Source of the DNA: Syntrophaceae bacterium
Lineage (GTDB): Bacteria; Desulfobacterota; Syntrophia; Syntrophales; UBA5619
Assembly (NCBI GenBank): GCA_023249795.1
Contig: JAHFBU010000055.1
Span: 1-8,802, forward strand
Direction of reading: 5' to 3'
Length of the DNA stretch: 8,802 nt
In this document: positions 6,328 through 8,802 of the stretch, piece after piece
Layout: every line of letters starts with the position of its first letter
How positions within the stretch are numbered: position 1 is the stretch's first letter
Notes under the pieces: model-generated
Seen by the model: the letters and a program-made list of their open reading frames with translations, nothing else
Database searches by the model: none
Told to the model about the DNA's origin: nothing
Position numbers and translations under genes: made by a program

Positions 6328-7158
6328 ATAAAGAGACTTCTCCGCCCTTTCACAATGCTGTGTATCCTGTTGCTGTTGCCCGTCTTGTCGTCGGCCGACA
6401 GCCTGCGGCTCAACGTCCCTTCGGCCATCCTGATGGACATGACCAGCGGCAGAATCCTCTTCAGCCAAAACGCCGATGAACCGCTTCAGCCCGCATCCAT
6501 CACAAAGGTCCTTTCCCTATACCTCGCCGAAGAGGCGCTCCGCGAAGGCCGTGTCCGTCCCACGGACCCGGTGAAGATCAGCCGAAAGGCCGGGCGAACG
6601 GGCGGATCAAGGATGTTTCTCCAGATCGGAAGCGAAATTCCCCTCGAAGCGCTACTGAAGGGCATGGCCGTCGTTTCAGCCAATGACGCCTCGGTGGCCG
6701 TCGCCGAATACATCGGAGGCGGTGTCGAGCGCTTTGTGGATCTGATGAACCGTAAAGCCCGCGAACTCGGAATGAACCATAGCTTCTTCAAGAACCCCAA
6801 CGGCCTGCCTGCCCAGGGGCAGTTCACGACGGCGCGGGACATGTTGACCCTGGCCAACGACTACCTCCGGCGCTTTCCCGAAACCCTGAGCCTCCACTCC
6901 CAGCAGTACTACACCTTCGGCGACATCACCCAGCGCAACCGGAACAGCCTCCTGAGGCACTACCCCGACGCGGACGGACTGAAGACCGGCTGGGTCGTGA
7001 AATCGGGATACCATATCGTGGCGACGGCGAAACGGGGAAATACCCGCCTGATCGCGATCGTAATGGGAGCGAAAACCTCCGGGATCCGGTCCAGGGAAAC
7101 GGAAAGACTGCTGGACGAAGGATTCCTGATGGTCCGCGGAGAGTCGCGTCGGGGCTGA
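6328..7158 (+). CDS. Short secreted D-alanyl-D-alanine carboxypeptidase (peptidase S11, PBP5-type)
   Basis: Penicillin-binding enzyme that removes the terminal D-Ala from peptidoglycan stem peptides in the periplasm. All three active-site motifs are present: S57-I-T-K60 (nucleophile and lysine), S117-A-N119 and K219-T-G. The start is taken at the ATA at 6328, giving 276 aa: the N-terminus would read (M)KRLLRPFT followed by a hydrophobic LCILLLLPVL stretch and a cleavage region around SSA/D, a textbook signal peptide behind a strong Shine-Dalgarno. The first ordinary ATG (6355) drops the positive n-region and has no ribosome site. The protein ends about 55 residues after KTG, so it lacks the C-terminal beta domain and amphipathic anchor of E. 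coli PBP5 (about 400 aa) and is probably soluble. Its role in cell shape or in trimming cross-links is not shown by the sequence. Confidence 0.92.
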   Translation: MKRLLRPFTMLCILLLLPVLSSADSLRLNVPSAILMDMTSGRILFSQNADEPLQPASITKVLSLYLAEEALREGRVRPTDPVKISRKAGRTGGSRMFLQIGSEIPLEALLKGMAVVSANDASVAVAEYIGGGVERFVDLMNRKARELGMNHSFFKNPNGLPAQGQFTTARDMLTLANDYLRRFPETLSLHSQQYYTFGDITQRNRNSLLRHYPDADGLKTGWVVKSGYHIVATAKRGNTRLIAIVMGAKTSGIRSRETERLLDEGFLMVRGESRRG

Positions 7159-7184
7159 GCATCACGCTGCAATGCCGGTTCCAG

Positions 7185-7285
7185 GTCAAGATGAAATCAA
7201 GGCGGCAAGGAAGAGGCGACTTGAGGCATACAGTAATCGTATGTCCCGAGGAGCCGATGATGAAGCCAACGAAGATAGCGCTTCG
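7185..7285. repeat. Structured intergenic element, likely dispersed repeat
   Basis: A non-coding stretch in the gap between two convergent genes. Its centre is a stem GGCATAC (7225-7231), loop AGTAATC, GTATGTC (7239-7245), with one G.U pair. Imperfect pairing continues outward to GGC (7215-7217) and GCC (7253-7255). The flanks are purine-rich (GGCGGCAAGGAAGAGG before, GAGGAGCCGATGATGAAGCC after). The layout resembles small hairpin repeats I associate with intergenic regions of Desulfobacterota, but only one copy is visible here, so repeat status is an inference. It may also help to end transcription from both sides. Confidence 0.4.
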
Positions 7286-7303
7286 AGTTGGAATTGGAAT
7301 AAA

Positions 7304-8503
7304 TCAATCCGGAAAGTGGTTTGTCGGAATGCCGAAAAGCTGTTTCAATATCTCGTCGAAGTAGTCGGGCAGATAGCGGTTCCAGATCTTGATCGGCAAT
7401 TCGCCCAACTCCCGCTGACGGGAGGAGGGGAAGACAAACAGGTATTCCAGAAGGAACTCGATGTTCCTTGCCAGCGGACCCCGATACTGCTGACGGAGCC
7501 TCTGTTCGATGATCCGGTCCTCGTGAATGCAGCGGCCGATTTCGCTCTCAAGCATCTCCTGATAATTGGAGAAGATGATCTCCAGCAGGACAGACTCCTC
7601 CCCCGACCGGACAAATTCGGCGAAAGCCGGATTTGCCTCGTCCGGGGAGATCCCCCGCCTCTGCATGACGTTCAGAATCCCCGGGTCCAGGGGCCGGGCC
7701 AGGATCTCCTCCCGGGGCGGCCGGAAACGAATGAGCAGATTCGTGGCGTTGTAACGGCCGGCATGCCTTTCCTCCTCGATAATATCGCAATCCGGGAACC
7801 CGCCGATGAGTTCGATCAGCTTCCGCTGTTCGGGCTCCTCCGAAACAACCTTCACCCCGGCGACATCGTTGATCTCCAGGATTCCCCCGTCTTCCGCGAT
7901 CGGCCTCTTCTCGCGTAAATCATCCAGAATGCGTTGTTCCGCGATCAAAAATTCCCGCGTCATGTCCCCGGGAGCCGTCACGAGGTTTTCCCGGGGAATG
8001 CCCAGAAGACGCGCCCTCTCGTCCGCCAGGGCGTCTGCATGGTCTTTGATCCTGTCGAAGATCCGGTCGATAATCCGCCGGGCCGATTTCTCCGCGAGAC
8101 GGCGGGCGCGTTTGATCCGGCTCGATCCGACGTAGGCGGCAAAACCGTTGCGGCGGGTGAAGTACAGCGTCCCGTGAAAAGGGGTCTCCCGGTAGAAGCG
8201 CCCGGGATTCTGACGGTAATCCAGGATCAGTTCATCGATCCGTTCATTGCGAACGGGAGGATCGGCAACGAGGGCATCCTTCAGGTCGCCCTTGATCTGG
8301 ATGGTCCGGGAAAAAAAATGAGGATGAAGCTCCCGGAAGATCCGCACGGCAAAGAAATCCAGGTAGCGGGAAACATAGGCATGGTTGAAATGGACCAGCC
8401 GGACGATCCAATCCGCGTCCGACGGCAACGCCTCGTCATACATCCAGCGGCGGATGATATCGCTCAACACGTCCCGATGCAGATAACTGTTGATGGTGAT
8501 CAT
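7304..8503 (-). CDS. Uncharacterised protein with RelA/SpoT-like C-terminal motifs
   Basis: A 399-aa soluble protein that I do not recognise by name. No signal peptide or membrane helix is seen. Residues 1-125 are rich in aromatics and histidines and match nothing I know. Residues 125-200 are highly charged and helical (SSRIKRARRLAEKSARRIIDR). From 208 on, motifs appear in the order of the (p)ppGpp synthetase domain: D213 in INDVAGVKVV (compare the D-x-x-G-x-R-V strand holding the Mg-binding Asp), G249-R-Y251-N-A-T-N-L (compare GYQSLHT), E308 in VLLEIIFSN (compare VEIQIRT) and E321-I-G-R-C-I-H327 (compare AExGxxAHW). Spacings are wider than in RelA, and no HD, TGS or ACT domain is visible. 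The alarmone-synthetase reading is therefore a fold-level hypothesis. No Shine-Dalgarno precedes the ATG, consistent with the close promoter. Coding is otherwise convincing: a long frame, with the longer overlapping plus-strand frames showing low-complexity composition. Confidence 0.8.
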   Translation of the reverse strand: MITINSYLHRDVLSDIIRRWMYDEALPSDADWIVRLVHFNHAYVSRYLDFFAVRIFRELHPHFFSRTIQIKGDLKDALVADPPVRNERIDELILDYRQNPGRFYRETPFHGTLYFTRRNGFAAYVGSSRIKRARRLAEKSARRIIDRIFDRIKDHADALADERARLLGIPRENLVTAPGDMTREFLIAEQRILDDLREKRPIAEDGGILEINDVAGVKVVSEEPEQRKLIELIGGFPDCDIIEEERHAGRYNATNLLIRFRPPREEILARPLDPGILNVMQRRGISPDEANPAFAEFVRSGEESVLLEIIFSNYQEMLESEIGRCIHEDRIIEQRLRQQYRGPLARNIEFLLEYLFVFPSSRQRELGELPIKIWNRYLPDYFDEILKQLFGIPTNHFPD

Positions 8504-8513
8504 GATGGCAGCG

Positions 8514-8542
8514 AATCTAACCCGACTGCGGTCTCATGTCAA
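8514..8542 (-). promoter_or_regulatory. Sigma70-type promoter of the RelA/SpoT-like gene (leaderless)
   Basis: Minus strand: TTGACA (8537-8542, perfect), 17-nt spacer, TAGATT (8514-8519, four of six). Only ten bases separate the -10 box from the ATG at 8503, so transcription should begin about 3-5 nt before the start codon. This explains the missing ribosome site. Confidence 0.6.
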
Positions 8543-8575
8543 GGAAGACCCGCTCTTGCATTCATTTCCTTGACA
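8537..8575. repeat. Perfect 10-bp inverted repeat spanning both -35 boxes
   Basis: TGTCAAGGAA (8537-8546) and TTCCTTGACA (8566-8575) are exact reverse complements, 19 nt apart. Each arm supplies a TTGACA -35 hexamer, one pointing left and one right, preceded by the same TTCC. It could be a paired operator for divergent control, or simply two copies of a favoured promoter sequence. Confidence 0.6.
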
Positions 8576-8598
8576 AGCTCCCGAAATCCTGTTAGCAA
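8570..8598 (+). promoter_or_regulatory. Tentative promoter toward the glycerol-3-phosphate dehydrogenase-like gene
   Basis: Plus strand: TTGACA (8570-8575), 17 nt, TAGCAA (8593-8598), which has only three of six -10 bases and so may need an activator. It would give a leader of about 135-140 nt. That leader holds the small palindrome TTTGATTTTCAAA (8613-8625) and a GC-rich inverted repeat near 8677-8689. Confidence 0.35.
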
Positions 8599-8630
8599 TC
8601 ACAGCAAATATATTTGATTTTCAAAGGGAA

Positions 8631-8714
8631 ATGAACATCCTTGCCGACGTCCGGAACAGGGAAGGAAGCATGGAATCGGCGGCCCGCCGGAGGCGTCTGA
8701 CCCGGCGTCCGTGA
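8631..8714 (+). CDS. Possible 27-codon upstream open reading frame
   Basis: ATG at 8631 to TGA at 8712-8714, read before the dehydrogenase-like start at 8743. A second in-frame ATG at 8670 has GGAAGG just upstream, giving a 14-residue, arginine-rich peptide (MESAARRRRLTRRP). Either could be a leader peptide that affects the next gene, but frames this short occur by chance in GC-rich DNA and no known family is recognised. Confidence 0.15.
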   Translation: MNILADVRNREGSMESAARRRRLTRRP

Positions 8715-8742
8715 ACAAGGCCGCAACCGGTGAACGGGGTCT

Positions 8743-8802
8743 ATGGATCTGCGGACGGAAGTCTTGATCATCGGGGGGGGCGCCACCGGGACCGGTATCG
8801 CG
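8743..8802 (+). CDS. FAD-dependent dehydrogenase, probable glycerol-3-phosphate dehydrogenase (3' truncated by window)
   Basis: Only the first 20 residues are visible (MDLRTEVLIIGGGATGTGIA). They form the beta strand and glycine-rich loop GxGxxG that binds the ADP part of FAD. The exact GGGATGTGIA pattern is that of GlpA/GlpD, which oxidise sn-glycerol-3-phosphate to dihydroxyacetone phosphate at the membrane and feed electrons to quinone. An in-frame TGA at 8731-8733 rules out a longer N-terminus, so the ATG at 8743 is the start. The Shine-Dalgarno is poor (GGGG only). Another member of the same flavoprotein superfamily cannot be excluded from 20 residues. It is divergent from the RelA/SpoT-like gene across a shared promoter region. 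Confidence 0.75.
   Translation, partial: MDLRTEVLIIGGGATGTGIA

Noticed and set aside
7172..7918. Open frame of 248 codons on the plus strand
   Set aside because: Runs through the repeat-like element and antisense to the 399-aa gene; no domain. The minus-strand product has the more protein-like pattern and its own promoter.
8613..8625. FNR-type operator at TTTGATTTTCAAA
   Set aside because: It is symmetric but does not match TTGAT-N4-ATCAA; kept only as a minor palindrome in the leader.

Overview
The window is a GC-rich, densely packed stretch of bacterial chromosome. Its mix of genes (NtrC-type two-component regulation, HD-GYP and GAF signalling proteins, a GapA-type dehydrogenase, a GlpA/GlpD-like start) and its gene style fit a Gram-negative anaerobe of the Desulfobacterota (former Deltaproteobacteria). 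That placement is an inference from protein style, not from a marker gene. No rRNA, tRNA, CRISPR, insertion sequence or phage gene was seen.

Layout. (1) 1-1373, + strand: 3' part of a membrane sensor histidine kinase, cut by the left edge. (2) 1343-4357, - strand: a likely operon, in transcription order a 187-aa GAF protein, NAD-type glyceraldehyde-3-phosphate dehydrogenase, and an NtrC-type sigma54 response regulator. The regulator starts at a TTG that overlaps the dehydrogenase stop codon, and its 3' end overlaps the kinase gene tail to tail by 31 bp. (3) 4358-4589: a divergent control region with a very good sigma70-type promoter for the next gene. (4) 4590-6242, +: a membrane-anchored GAF/HD-GYP protein, a probable cyclic-di-GMP phosphodiesterase. 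(5) 6328-7158, +: an exported short D-Ala-D-Ala carboxypeptidase with a strong Shine-Dalgarno sequence but no ordinary start codon beside it. (6) 7159-7303: a convergent gap holding a structured, repeat-like element. (7) 7304-8503, -: an unnamed 399-aa protein whose C-terminal half carries a set of motifs resembling the RelA/SpoT alarmone synthetase fold. Its promoter lies so close to the ATG that the transcript should be leaderless. (8) 8504-8742: a divergent promoter region built around a perfect 10-bp inverted repeat that supplies a TTGACA box to each strand. (9) 8743-8802, +: the first 20 residues of a FAD-dependent dehydrogenase, most like anaerobic glycerol-3-phosphate dehydrogenase.

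How the parts may work together. The kinase (1) and regulator (2) are the obvious pair, with the regulator expressed from the glycolytic operon instead of with its kinase. Two GAF proteins are read divergently from one 232-bp region. The right side joins a possible nucleotide-alarmone enzyme to a glycerol-phosphate enzyme through mirrored promoters. The items most worth checking are the RelA/SpoT-like protein with its leaderless promoter, and the AUA/AUC start of the carboxypeptidase gene.
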